From: Theionarchaea archaeon
GTDB taxonomy: Archaea; Methanobacteriota_B; Thermococci; Methanofastidiosales; SZ-28-30
Reading direction: 5' to 3'
Length of the DNA: 55,942 bases
Assembly: GCA_018992685.1 (NCBI GenBank)
Contig: JACVGT010000038.1
Location: forward strand, 1 to 55,942
The position numbers and the translations under genes were made by a program. The notes under the pieces were generated by a model. The model was not told the DNA's origin. It ran no database searches and was given only the letters and a program-made list of their open reading frames with translations. Positions 25,057-32,190 of this stretch are shown here, in pieces; within the stretch, counting starts at the first letter, position 1; the number at the start of each line of letters is the position of its first letter.

Positions 25057-25274
25057 ACCAGATGGGCTTTCGGAGACGGATATAGGCATCTTCCTTGCTT
25101 TGATTTGACTGAGTCCAATATTCTGAGCGTGCCTCTGTACTCTTCAGGAAGAACGATCAGAAGAGATTCAAGAAGAGAGAATCAAAGATCAAGGGCCAAA
25201 AATCAAAGAGACAGTGTCCACAAGAAAAGTGTACGGTCAACCCAGGCACAAAATGCCTCAATACTTCTCCTCAC

Positions 25275-25649
25275 TTACAGACTCCGGGACACTTCTGCTG
25301 CCGCTGTTTTCATGTCCAGAAACACCATTCCCAACTTGGCATCTTTTTTAACCAAGGCAGTCAACACTGCATTTTCGCCAGAAGCAAGGAGGACTACTGA
25401 ACCATGTTCCCCTCCCACAAATACTTCTGAAAGCTCTCCTCTTTCCAGTTCTCTGGCTGTTTTCTTTCCAAGCAACAGCATGGCAGCAGACAGGGCAGCC
25501 ACCCGATCTTCTTCCATTTCAGGAGGCAACGCTGAAGCAAGCATGAACCCATCCACTGTTATAACAGCTGATGCTTCAATATCTGGCAGGCCAGCTTCCA
25601 GATTCTCCAGAAGAGTTGTCAATACTTCCACCTTGGATAGTTTCACCAT
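25275..25649 (-). CDS. Roadblock/LC7 (MglB-like) protein
   Basis: 124 aa. Roadblock/LC7 domains are small alpha/beta folds that form dimers and regulate small GTPases (MglB is a GAP for MglA) or other P-loop switches. The whole protein is the domain: LTTLLENLEAGLPDIEASAV, VDGFMLASALPPEM, and GSVVLLASGENAVLTALV. ATG 25649 follows GCGAGGTTGATGAG, with a TATA box (CGTTATATGGG) upstream on the minus strand. No MglA GTPase is in the window; KaiC-like ATPases nearby are possible partners. Confidence 0.85.
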   Translation of the reverse strand: MVKLSKVEVLTTLLENLEAGLPDIEASAVITVDGFMLASALPPEMEEDRVAALSAAMLLLGKKTARELERGELSEVFVGGEHGSVVLLASGENAVLTALVKKDAKLGMVFLDMKTAAAEVSRSL

Positions 25650-25747
25650 CTCATCAACCTCGCCTTCAGAATGCAGTTAGCCCATATAACGTTTCACCTT
25701 TCAACCTCATAGTGGTCTACTGATTGCAGTCTGTGATTCGTTATTTC

Positions 25748-26272
25748 TCACTCTTTTCTCAAGACGATGAAAGCTTCTCCAGGCAAAAATTCTTTGGAAA
25801 TCAGTTGATACTCATGCGGGACAGGTATCAACTTGAAAAAGCGGGTTTTTCCTTTATAGGCCCTCACTTCTATTGATTCTTCGAGTCTGTCGATTTCGAT
25901 GTTCTCTTCCGGCACATCAACAAGTGTCACCCTGATATACAGATTATCCCCTGCATAATTGACATCTGTTTCAGGTTCTTCTGTCTTGTTGAACTGCCGG
26001 GCTATGTGTTGTCTTTCTGGCTCCGGAGGCTCCAGCGGAAGGCTTTGAGAGAACTCCTCCAAATCGATGGGCGTGACCCTGAAAGCCTGTCGTGTCCCCT
26101 GAATTTCCAGAACCACAACAAAAGAGTCACCTTCTTGCTTTATCACAACCTTCCCCCCAAACATGCGAGCAATATTCATGAAGCTGTCTTCCAATCCCCC
26201 TGCAAAGTCTCCACAGTGGGGACAGAATCCCCAGACATTGTCTATTTCATGTCCGCAATTCCTACATTTCAT
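25748..26272 (-). CDS. Zinc-ribbon plus Hsp20-like domain protein
   Basis: 174 aa. The N-terminus is a zinc ribbon (MKCRNCGHEIDNVWGFCPHC, CxxC twice). The C-terminal half (NYAGDNLYIRVTLVDVPEEN, then IEIDRLEESIEVRAYKGKTR) follows the alpha-crystallin/Hsp20 strand pattern used in archaeal substrate-binding modules. Its start overlaps the end of the DUF1893 gene by 4 bp, so it is the last gene of the KaiC-like operon. Chaperone or adaptor action is an inference. Confidence 0.72.
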   Translation of the reverse strand: MKCRNCGHEIDNVWGFCPHCGDFAGGLEDSFMNIARMFGGKVVIKQEGDSFVVVLEIQGTRQAFRVTPIDLEEFSQSLPLEPPEPERQHIARQFNKTEEPETDVNYAGDNLYIRVTLVDVPEENIEIDRLEESIEVRAYKGKTRFFKLIPVPHEYQLISKEFLPGEAFIVLRKE

Positions 26273-26694
26273 ACGATTCCCTCGAACTTTTTCTTGAGGA
26301 TGAGATATGCCTCTTCAGGTGATGTCGCAGCTCCAACAATGCCTTCGATGGGACACTGGTTATCACCTGTTCTATTCATGATCATGGGCACTACCGTGTC
26401 TGCGTCCCATGATATTTGATTCTCATCCAGCACTGAGACAGCTGGCTCACTAATGACAGGAGTGTACACAGCAGTAATCCCCCTGTATGCACACAGAGAT
26501 GCCACAGCCTTTCCTACAATTCTATCCGCCAGACTTGCGCCGTCCACGTTGTTCCTGACGACAGCGGAGAAGAAGGGGGCTACTCCCTTTTCTTTTGATT
26601 GAGCCAGTACTTTTCTACTTTTCACCATAACAAAAGCCATATTGTTCTCTTCGAATTCCTTCCTGGCATAGTCCAGGTCTCCGCGAGTATTCAT
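26269..26694 (-). CDS. DUF1893 protein (cytidine-deaminase-like fold)
   Basis: 141 aa. Matches the DUF1893 pattern: FVMVKSRKVLAQSKEKGVAP, then SLADRIVGKAVASLCAYRGI, and ISEPAVSVLDE. Relatives have a cytidine-deaminase-like fold without the full zinc ligand set, and the function is unknown. It lies 4 bp after the gene above and overlaps the zinc-ribbon/Hsp20 gene by 4 bp. Confidence 0.8.
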   Translation of the reverse strand: MNTRGDLDYARKEFEENNMAFVMVKSRKVLAQSKEKGVAPFFSAVVRNNVDGASLADRIVGKAVASLCAYRGITAVYTPVISEPAVSVLDENQISWDADTVVPMIMNRTGDNQCPIEGIVGAATSPEEAYLILKKKFEGIV

Positions 26695-26698
26695 CTTT

Positions 26699-27058
26699 CT
26701 AGTCCTCCCATGAGAGTTGAAATCCTCTGGCCCATTCTATATCGTAGTCACTTAAAAAGACTCCCATGAGATCAAGGTTGGTCTTCAGCTCGTGCTCGAT
26801 TTTCAGTTTCAGCTTGCCTCTCCAGGGTTCACCAAAGGTAACAGGGACTGTAACCTGGGCCTTGAGCCAGCCTCCTCTGGATGTTCTGGCAGTGACATAT
26901 ATGATGAAGTGATCGTTCTTTCTGGGAATAGCCTCTTCTCCCCGGGAGTAGAACCATTTGAAGACAGTATATCCATCCTCAGCAGCCAGATCATCTGAAG
27001 TGAAGGGTTTTTTCAGAAGGAATCGGGGTCCTTGATGTGAGGGGGAACGTGGGCTCAA
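26699..27058 (-). CDS. Conserved-looking archaeal protein, unknown
   Basis: 119 aa with start TTG 27058: a perfect SD (GAGGTGA) lies four to five bases upstream and overlaps the stop region of the KaiC-like gene, so translation is coupled. The sequence (HFIIYVTARTSRGGWLKAQV then TVPVTFGEPWRGKLKLKIEH) is a compact beta-rich fold; I recognise no family. Its place between a KaiC-like ATPase and DUF1893 suggests a cytoplasmic partner of one of them. Confidence 0.65.
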   Translation of the reverse strand: MSPRSPSHQGPRFLLKKPFTSDDLAAEDGYTVFKWFYSRGEEAIPRKNDHFIIYVTARTSRGGWLKAQVTVPVTFGEPWRGKLKLKIEHELKTNLDLMGVFLSDYDIEWARGFQLSWED

Positions 27059-27067
27059 TCTCTCACC

Positions 27068-27781
27068 TCATTTCTTGAAGAGAACTTCTGCCACATCAGC
27101 TCCGATTCCCACAATGCCTCCTTCAGTAATGCCGTATCTGATCCATCGACGCTCGTGGTCAGAGCCCCTCAGCTTCCGTATCTGCATCATCCTTTCAAAT
27201 TCTTTGGCCATATCTCCCTGCTGGACAGCCATGCGCAGAACTGCGTCTGCGATGAACTCTTCGATAGGGAAAAAGGGAATTCCAGTCATTTCGTTTGCCT
27301 CAGATATCAGGATTGAAGTGGAGGACATGGAGGAAATAACACCAGCCATACGCAAGATTGCAATCCTGCTTTCATACGCATCTCTCACTGCAAAAGAAAT
27401 GATAGTAATCGGATCAACAACAATTCGTTCAGGGAGAATTCGATCCATGAGGAGTCCAATCTCGTGGAGAACTGACCTGACGTCAATATTGTGGCGCATC
27501 ATGATGGGACCCAGATCCATGAAGCTGACCATACCATCTTCCACAAGGGAATTGTCATAAAAATCGAGCTTCTCACAGAATGTCATGGTTTTCGATACAG
27601 GTTCAGAAAGGGTGATGTACGCACCTTTCTCCCCGAATTTCCGGGCTCCATTGAAAAGGAATTGCAGCCCCAGAATCGTCTTACCCACCGCAGGTGGACC
27701 AGACACTACCACTGTGGAACCTCTGTAGAATCCTCCCCCTAGTTTGCTGTCCAGTTCTTCAATTCCAGTTTTTACTCGCAT
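27068..27781 (-). CDS. KaiC-like RecA-superfamily ATPase
   Basis: 237 aa, one KaiC domain. TGIEELDSKLGGGFYRGSTVVVSGPPAVGKTI carries Walker A (GPPAVGKT, near residue 28), with RIVVDPITIIS as the Walker B strand and LISEANE in the sensor region. Archaeal KaiC-like proteins act in motility, signalling and repair complexes. ATG 27781 follows AGAGAAG, with a TATA box (GGCTTATATATATTGG, minus, about 27800-27815). It leads a four-gene operon (unknown, DUF1893, zinc-ribbon/Hsp20); the Roadblock gene follows about 100 bp on with its own promoter. Confidence 0.88.
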   Translation of the reverse strand: MRVKTGIEELDSKLGGGFYRGSTVVVSGPPAVGKTILGLQFLFNGARKFGEKGAYITLSEPVSKTMTFCEKLDFYDNSLVEDGMVSFMDLGPIMMRHNIDVRSVLHEIGLLMDRILPERIVVDPITIISFAVRDAYESRIAILRMAGVISSMSSTSILISEANEMTGIPFFPIEEFIADAVLRMAVQQGDMAKEFERMMQIRKLRGSDHERRWIRYGITEGGIVGIGADVAEVLFKK

Positions 27782-27929
27782 CTTCTCTTTTTTGGCTTTC
27801 CAATATATATAAGCCTTGTGGAGTCACCCAATAGGGGTACTTCAAGGCAGGAACAGCACTCCTAGCCAGTTGATTTCCTCATGAGTGACTGAAGAGTCAG
27901 TTGGAAACCAGGGATGTAAACGATGGTTC

Positions 27930-29027
27930 TTACAGCATGGAGTGTGCCGGGATGGAGAAATCTTCCTGTTCAATAATGTCAGCAATCCTTTCTGAAACGT
28001 GGTTGTCCCAGAAGAGAGGTATCTCAAATCGCCACTGGTTTTCCACAGCATCTCTCAGCCCATTTCTTACCTTCTCCCTGTTCAATCCACACAGTCTGTT
28101 TGCCCCTGCTCTTACTGTTTCAATTCGTTCCGTTGTTTCCCTCAAAGTGAGGCAGGGGACTTTCAACACCAGCGCTTCTTCCTGGACGCCTCCAGAATCA
28201 GTCAGTACACCTGCAGCAGACGACAGCAGACCGATGAAATCCAGATACCCAAGAGCTTTGATCATCACGACATGTTCTGCTATCACGTCTTCAAGACCAC
28301 AACTGGTGATAGCTTCTCGTGTCCTGGGATGAGCAGGGAACACGACCGGCAGCGGAGCTTCTGAAAGCATCTCAAGAATGAGCTTCAGGTTCTCCCGTTC
28401 CACGTTGTGTGGTCTGTGAATGGTGGCCACAAAGTATTCTCTCTTTTTCAATCCCAGATTACCCATGACCTGGGAGTCTTTTGCCTGCTCAATGTTACCT
28501 AGAAGTGCCTCAATCATGATATTTCCCACAAAGTGAATAGATTCTCGCCTCATTCCTTCATTCATCAAGTTTAACACTGCATTCTCAGTGGGTGCAAACA
28601 AGAGCTGTGATATACGGTCCACCAGCACACGGTTAATCTCTTCAGGCATGTGCATATCGAAACTCCTGTATCCTGCCTCCACGTGGGCCACCGGTATTCC
28701 CAGCTTCACCGAAGCAATGGCAGCAGCCAGTGTGGAATTCACGTCACCCACAACGAGTGTGAGATCAGGGCTCTCCTCCAGAAGCTCTTTCTCCAGCTCA
28801 GCCATCATCCTTCCTGTCTGAACACCATGGGTCCCTGAGCCCACTCCCAGATGCTTGTCTGGGCTGGGCAGAGCCAGATCTTTGAAGAACACACTGGACA
28901 TATTGTAGTCGTAGTGCTGGCCAGTGTGAACCAGTACGTGGGTAGCCCCCCTCTTTTCAAACTGCTGGGCCAAAGGCGCCATCTTCACAAAGTTGGGTCG
29001 CGCCCCAACGACGCTCAAGATTTTCAT
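27930..29027 (-). CDS. wecB: UDP-N-acetylglucosamine 2-epimerase (non-hydrolysing)
   Basis: 365 aa. Converts UDP-GlcNAc to UDP-ManNAc. Typical motifs are VVGARPNFVKMAPL at the N-terminus, HTGQHYDYNMS, VVGDVNST, VAHVEAGYRSFD, PEEINRVLVDR, IHRPHNVER, and LTDSGGVQEEA, which binds the UDP part. It overlaps wecC by 4 bp (ATGA), so the next enzyme's gene is read first. Together they supply UDP-ManNAc and UDP-ManNAcA for archaeal N-glycans or S-layer glycosylation. No glycosyltransferases flank the pair. Confidence 0.95.
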   Translation of the reverse strand: MKILSVVGARPNFVKMAPLAQQFEKRGATHVLVHTGQHYDYNMSSVFFKDLALPSPDKHLGVGSGTHGVQTGRMMAELEKELLEESPDLTLVVGDVNSTLAAAIASVKLGIPVAHVEAGYRSFDMHMPEEINRVLVDRISQLLFAPTENAVLNLMNEGMRRESIHFVGNIMIEALLGNIEQAKDSQVMGNLGLKKREYFVATIHRPHNVERENLKLILEMLSEAPLPVVFPAHPRTREAITSCGLEDVIAEHVVMIKALGYLDFIGLLSSAAGVLTDSGGVQEEALVLKVPCLTLRETTERIETVRAGANRLCGLNREKVRNGLRDAVENQWRFEIPLFWDNHVSERIADIIEQEDFSIPAHSML

Positions 29028-30307
29028 GTGTTCACCTTCCCAATTCCATAATAATGGAATCCCTCTGGGTTATCAAAAACGTTCTTTCCGTCCACCATGA
29101 TGGGTGTTCTCATAACCCTCTTCAAGTGATCGAGGTCTATCTCCTTGAACACGGTATGATCCACGGTAAACACCACACAATCAGCATCCCTTGCTGCATC
29201 CTCCAGGGATAACCCTTTCATCACGCCATACCTGGTACGGATTTCCTTAACAAAAGGATCATGAAATACCACCTCAATCCTGTACTCCTCCAGTAACTCA
29301 ATCAACCTGAGGGCGGGGGATTCCCGTACATCAGAAATATTCTTTTTGTATGCTACCCCAAATACAGCTACCTTCGCCTCTTCCACCCTTCTTCTCCCTT
29401 TCAGGGCATTTAAAATCATGTAGAACGCGTGCATGGACATGTAATCGTTGATTTCTCCACTCAGTTCAATGAATTTAGCGAAATGTCCCACCTTCTTGGC
29501 TTTCCAGGACAGATAGTACGGATCAACTGGTATGCAATGGCCACCCACCCCAATTCCCGGATAGTGAGGCATGAAAGAACTGGGCTTCTTTGAAGAAGCA
29601 GCTTCAATGACTTCCCACACGTTGATCCCCAAAGATTCAAAGATGATGGATATTTCATTGATTAAGGCAATGTTGGCTGCCCTGAACACATTTTCCAGAA
29701 TCTTTGAAGCTTCTGCTGTCTTCAGATTTCTCACTGGGACAATCTCCTTAATGACTGTTGAGTAGAGGTTCACTGTCCTCTTCAGATCGTTCTCAGTCAG
29801 GGCACCTATGACTTTTGGCGTATTCTCCAGTCTGTAGTCTGGGTTTCCAGGATCAATGCGCTCAGGACTGAAGGCGACTCCAAAGTCCACACCTGCTTTC
29901 AGTCCCGATTTTTCCAGTATAGGGATCATGACTTCTTCTGAAGTCCCAGGATACGTCGTACTCTCCAGAACGACGATTTGTTCTTTTCTGAGGTGGGCAC
30001 AGACTGTTTCACACGCGGATTCGACATAGGATAGATCAGGGCATTTCTTCTCATCAATAGGCGTTGGAACACAGATTACAATGAATTCTGATTTTCCGAT
30101 GCATGCTGGATCGTCAGTGGGAAAGAAGGTTTTTCCCAACACTTCTTTCAACTCCTCATCTGATATGTCTTCCACGTAAGAGGTCCCTTCAGTGAGCAGG
30201 GAAATTCGTTCTTTGCTGACATCAAAGCCGTATACCGTATGGTGCTCAGCAAATGCGATGCAAAAAGGAAGTCCCACGTATCCCAGTCCTATGACGCACA
30301 CATTCAT
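29024..30307 (-). CDS. wecC: UDP-N-acetyl-D-mannosamine dehydrogenase
   Basis: 427 aa. NAD-dependent oxidation of UDP-ManNAc to UDP-ManNAcA. Rossmann GLGYVGLP (7-14), CVPTPIDEKKCPDLSYV, LESTTYPGT, AFSPERIDPG, and the active-site Cys in GVGGHCIPVDPYYL are all present. YKKNISDVRESP lies in the C-terminal domain. WecC rather than UDP-glucose dehydrogenase is favoured because of the adjacent epimerase. ACATTAAAAAGG (minus) upstream of ATG 30307 is a probable TATA box. Confidence 0.93.
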   Translation of the reverse strand: MNVCVIGLGYVGLPFCIAFAEHHTVYGFDVSKERISLLTEGTSYVEDISDEELKEVLGKTFFPTDDPACIGKSEFIVICVPTPIDEKKCPDLSYVESACETVCAHLRKEQIVVLESTTYPGTSEEVMIPILEKSGLKAGVDFGVAFSPERIDPGNPDYRLENTPKVIGALTENDLKRTVNLYSTVIKEIVPVRNLKTAEASKILENVFRAANIALINEISIIFESLGINVWEVIEAASSKKPSSFMPHYPGIGVGGHCIPVDPYYLSWKAKKVGHFAKFIELSGEINDYMSMHAFYMILNALKGRRRVEEAKVAVFGVAYKKNISDVRESPALRLIELLEEYRIEVVFHDPFVKEIRTRYGVMKGLSLEDAARDADCVVFTVDHTVFKEIDLDHLKRVMRTPIMVDGKNVFDNPEGFHYYGIGKVNT

Positions 30308-30631
30308 GACACTATTCTGCAGGATTATCCTTTTTAATGTTGCTGTTAAACGATTATCTAACCGTTCAGAAAACAGGCCACTTGGTTAAAAAAAGAGAAA
30401 TAATCCATGGCAATACTTCAAAATCTTTTCTTTTGATTCGCGCCGTTGTAATATTCCCCGAAGGTTTCTTTCCTTGAACAATATCGGATTCAAAGGTTCT
30501 TGAGAGGGATGAAGAAAGAACGTGGATGAACCATACACTTGTTGGAGATATTGGGTAGGATCAGTGAGAATCCGTTTCTCAATCGTTATAGTGGTAAGTG
30601 AATAGAAAAGCCTTAAAAAGGTGAACGTTGT
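30308..30631. other. Intergenic, two divergent promoters
   Basis: Besides the TATA box of wecC, TTATAGTGG (about 30585) and SD AAGGTGAACGTTGT lie before the membrane-protein gene. No further gene; a minus-strand frame here has no start signals. Confidence 0.35.
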
Positions 30632-30949
30632 ATGAAATCCGGTGGTATTGTGCAAGAAATAAAGAAAGTAGATATTCTGTCATTTGCCAAGATAGAAGGT
30701 GCCATGGGTGCAGTGATCGGATTCATCGCTGGACTGATAATGGCAGTTGTAGGATTGGCTGCTTTTGGGTTTGCAGATATGGCAGGAGCAGTCATGCCCA
30801 GGGGAGCCAGCGCCTTCTTTGGTGTAGCAGCCATCATAGTTTTGCCAATTGTATATGCCATTCTGGGCTTCATAGGCGGGCTCATCATGGCATTCATCTA
30901 CAACGTGGTGGCAGGATGGATTGGTGGAATCAAGGTTGAATTGGTTTGA
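30632..30949 (+). CDS. Small membrane protein, DUF3566-like
   Basis: 105 aa with two to three hydrophobic, Gly/Ala-rich helices (AVIGFIAGLIMAVVGLAAFG; AIIVLPIVYAILGFIGGLIM). The N-terminus VDILSFAKIEGAMG is the hallmark stretch of a widespread archaeal small membrane-protein family with an N-terminal amphipathic lead. Function unknown. SD AAGGTGA lies seven bases before ATG 30632. A pyrimidine-rich run (30951-30978) would end the transcript. Confidence 0.6.
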   Translation: MKSGGIVQEIKKVDILSFAKIEGAMGAVIGFIAGLIMAVVGLAAFGFADMAGAVMPRGASAFFGVAAIIVLPIVYAILGFIGGLIMAFIYNVVAGWIGGIKVELV

Positions 30950-31254
30950 TTCTTTCTTTTTTCTTTTTTCTTTCCTTCAATGAATGACGTTTTCTCCACA
31001 ATAGGAGTTCACTACTAGAATGACGTCATAAGCTTGAGGATATCTTGGAGTCCATGGGAAAGCCCTCCTCAAATTGCATTGATTCTGATAAATGAATAAG
31101 AGAATGGGTCTACACCCCATGAATAATGAATCACAGGTTCAGAATTCATTATAGTCAGAGGCAAGATTTACCCAACAAAAGAAGAGCCTGAAAGAATAAG
31201 AAAGACAACTCAAAATGAAAAATGAGTATCACGACTCTATTGCTGCATGTGTGT
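30950..31254. other. Intergenic with T-rich terminator tract
   Basis: 30951-30978 is almost entirely T and C, a typical archaeal transcription end. ATGACGTCAT at 31020-31029 is a 10-bp palindrome. No gene seen. Confidence 0.4.
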
Positions 31255-31737
31255 CTAGATCCCCTTCAGATTCTTGATATTCTTGGCAAACTGTTCCACA
31301 CCTGCTGAATAACTGTCATTTTTCACTTCTTTTCCACTGAAACTCAACAGACACACAGGTTTCTTTCCACAGAGAGCCTCCATTTCGTTGAATTCATCCT
31401 GGACATTCTCTCCTCCGTGCACGGAGAAGAAAGCCACCTTGTTGAGATCGTCCCTGTACTGATGAACAAAAGTTCTCACCGGAACTGATGCTGTACCTGC
31501 CCACACGGGGGTCCCAATGACCACAAGGTCGTATCCTGAAACATCTCTCTTGAGAGGTTCGATCTTCGTAAACACTTTCTTCTTGTTCTGATAGCCAGAG
31601 CGCAGCCATCCTATGGGTCCAGATCGTCTGACTGTATCGATGATTTCCTCTCTATCACAGGTAAGCATGTCCGCAATGGTTTCTCCCACTCTTCTTGTGT
31701 GTCCTGATCTTGAATAGTAGACAACGAGTATTTTCAT
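31255..31737 (-). CDS. Flavodoxin-like FMN protein
   Basis: 160 aa from ATG 31737, leaderless by the TATA box AGTATATATATG (about 31765-31778, minus). MKILVVYYSRSGHTRRVGE contains the FMN phosphate loop (YSRSGHTRR). VVIGTPVWAGTASVPVRTF and FFSVHGGENVQ supply the isoalloxazine loops. The size and GTPVWAGT suit the flavodoxin_4/NAD(P)H-oxidoreductase-like group found in archaea. It likely carries electrons in a redox pathway, partner unknown. Confidence 0.88.
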   Translation of the reverse strand: MKILVVYYSRSGHTRRVGETIADMLTCDREEIIDTVRRSGPIGWLRSGYQNKKKVFTKIEPLKRDVSGYDLVVIGTPVWAGTASVPVRTFVHQYRDDLNKVAFFSVHGGENVQDEFNEMEALCGKKPVCLLSFSGKEVKNDSYSAGVEQFAKNIKNLKGI

Positions 31738-31764
31738 AGTATCACATTCTAGGCTTTTCTCAAT

Positions 31765-31780
31765 CATATATATACTATCC
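31765..31780. promoter_or_regulatory. AT-rich bidirectional promoter
   Basis: CATATATATACTATCC has TATA potential on both strands: 26-30 bp left lies the flavodoxin ATG (31737), 30 bp right the small ORF ATG (31804). Confidence 0.4.
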
Positions 31781-31803
31781 CTTTCTAGGACAACCCTGAT
31801 TTG

Positions 31804-31974
31804 ATGAAATCTGAACAGAAACCGTCAAACTATTTCATGCGCCCGGAAGGTTTGAAGAAGTTCTTCCCCAAGTTCTTCCTCAACGATGGAAGAAGATCGG
31901 GGATATCAAACTTAATAATATTCTTTTCTGCCGGAGATTCCAAACAACTCTCTTTTTCGATTTACGGTGGATAA
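31804..31974 (+). CDS. Possible 56-aa protein, unknown
   Basis: ATG 31804 to TAA 31974 reads MKSEQKPSNYFMRPEGLKKF and then hydrophobic segments (SNLIIFFSAGDS). A bidirectional TATA box lies about 30 bp before the ATG, so a leaderless transcript is possible; there is no SD. The 3' end runs into the dispersed repeat at 31956-31976. It may be a real small protein or a decayed fragment tied to that repeat. Confidence 0.3.
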   Translation: MKSEQKPSNYFMRPEGLKKFFPKFFLNDGRRSGISNLIIFFSAGDSKQLSFSIYGG

Positions 31975-31976
31975 TT
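31956..31976 (-). repeat. Dispersed repeat, inverse copy
   Basis: The 21 bases read in reverse complement exactly match 7129-7149 (core AATTATCCACCG). Intergenic apart from the possible 56-aa ORF. Confidence 0.65.
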
Positions 31977-32087
31977 AAACCCTGACATTGAAGACAGAAA
32001 AACCTACTTGGGTTCTGTGAAGTAATTGTCTATTCTTACGGGAATCTCCAGTTCATTCGCACGTCAGTCCACCAAGGAAACGAAACC

Positions 32088-32095
32088 TTTATATT
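32088..32095 (+). promoter_or_regulatory. TATA box of the leuS leader
   Basis: TTTATATT after CGAAACC predicts a transcription start about 32119, giving a leader of about 70 nt for leuS. Confidence 0.5.
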
Positions 32096-32118
32096 GCCAC
32101 AGAGATTACACAGTGGTA

Positions 32119-32151
32119 ATGACTGACACAAGTGGTTGCTTTTTACACTAG
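32119..32151 (+). CDS. Possible leader peptide (10 aa) ahead of leuS
   Basis: At the predicted start site an ATG opens a 10-codon frame, MTDTSGCFLH, then TAG. It would be translated leaderless before leuS translation from its own SD (32180). It holds one Leu codon (TTA). It might couple translation of the leader to leuS expression; no other signal supports this. Confidence 0.25.
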   Translation: MTDTSGCFLH

Positions 32152-32190
32152 AAAACCCTGTTTCTGTAGTGCCAACTTTAAGGTGATATC

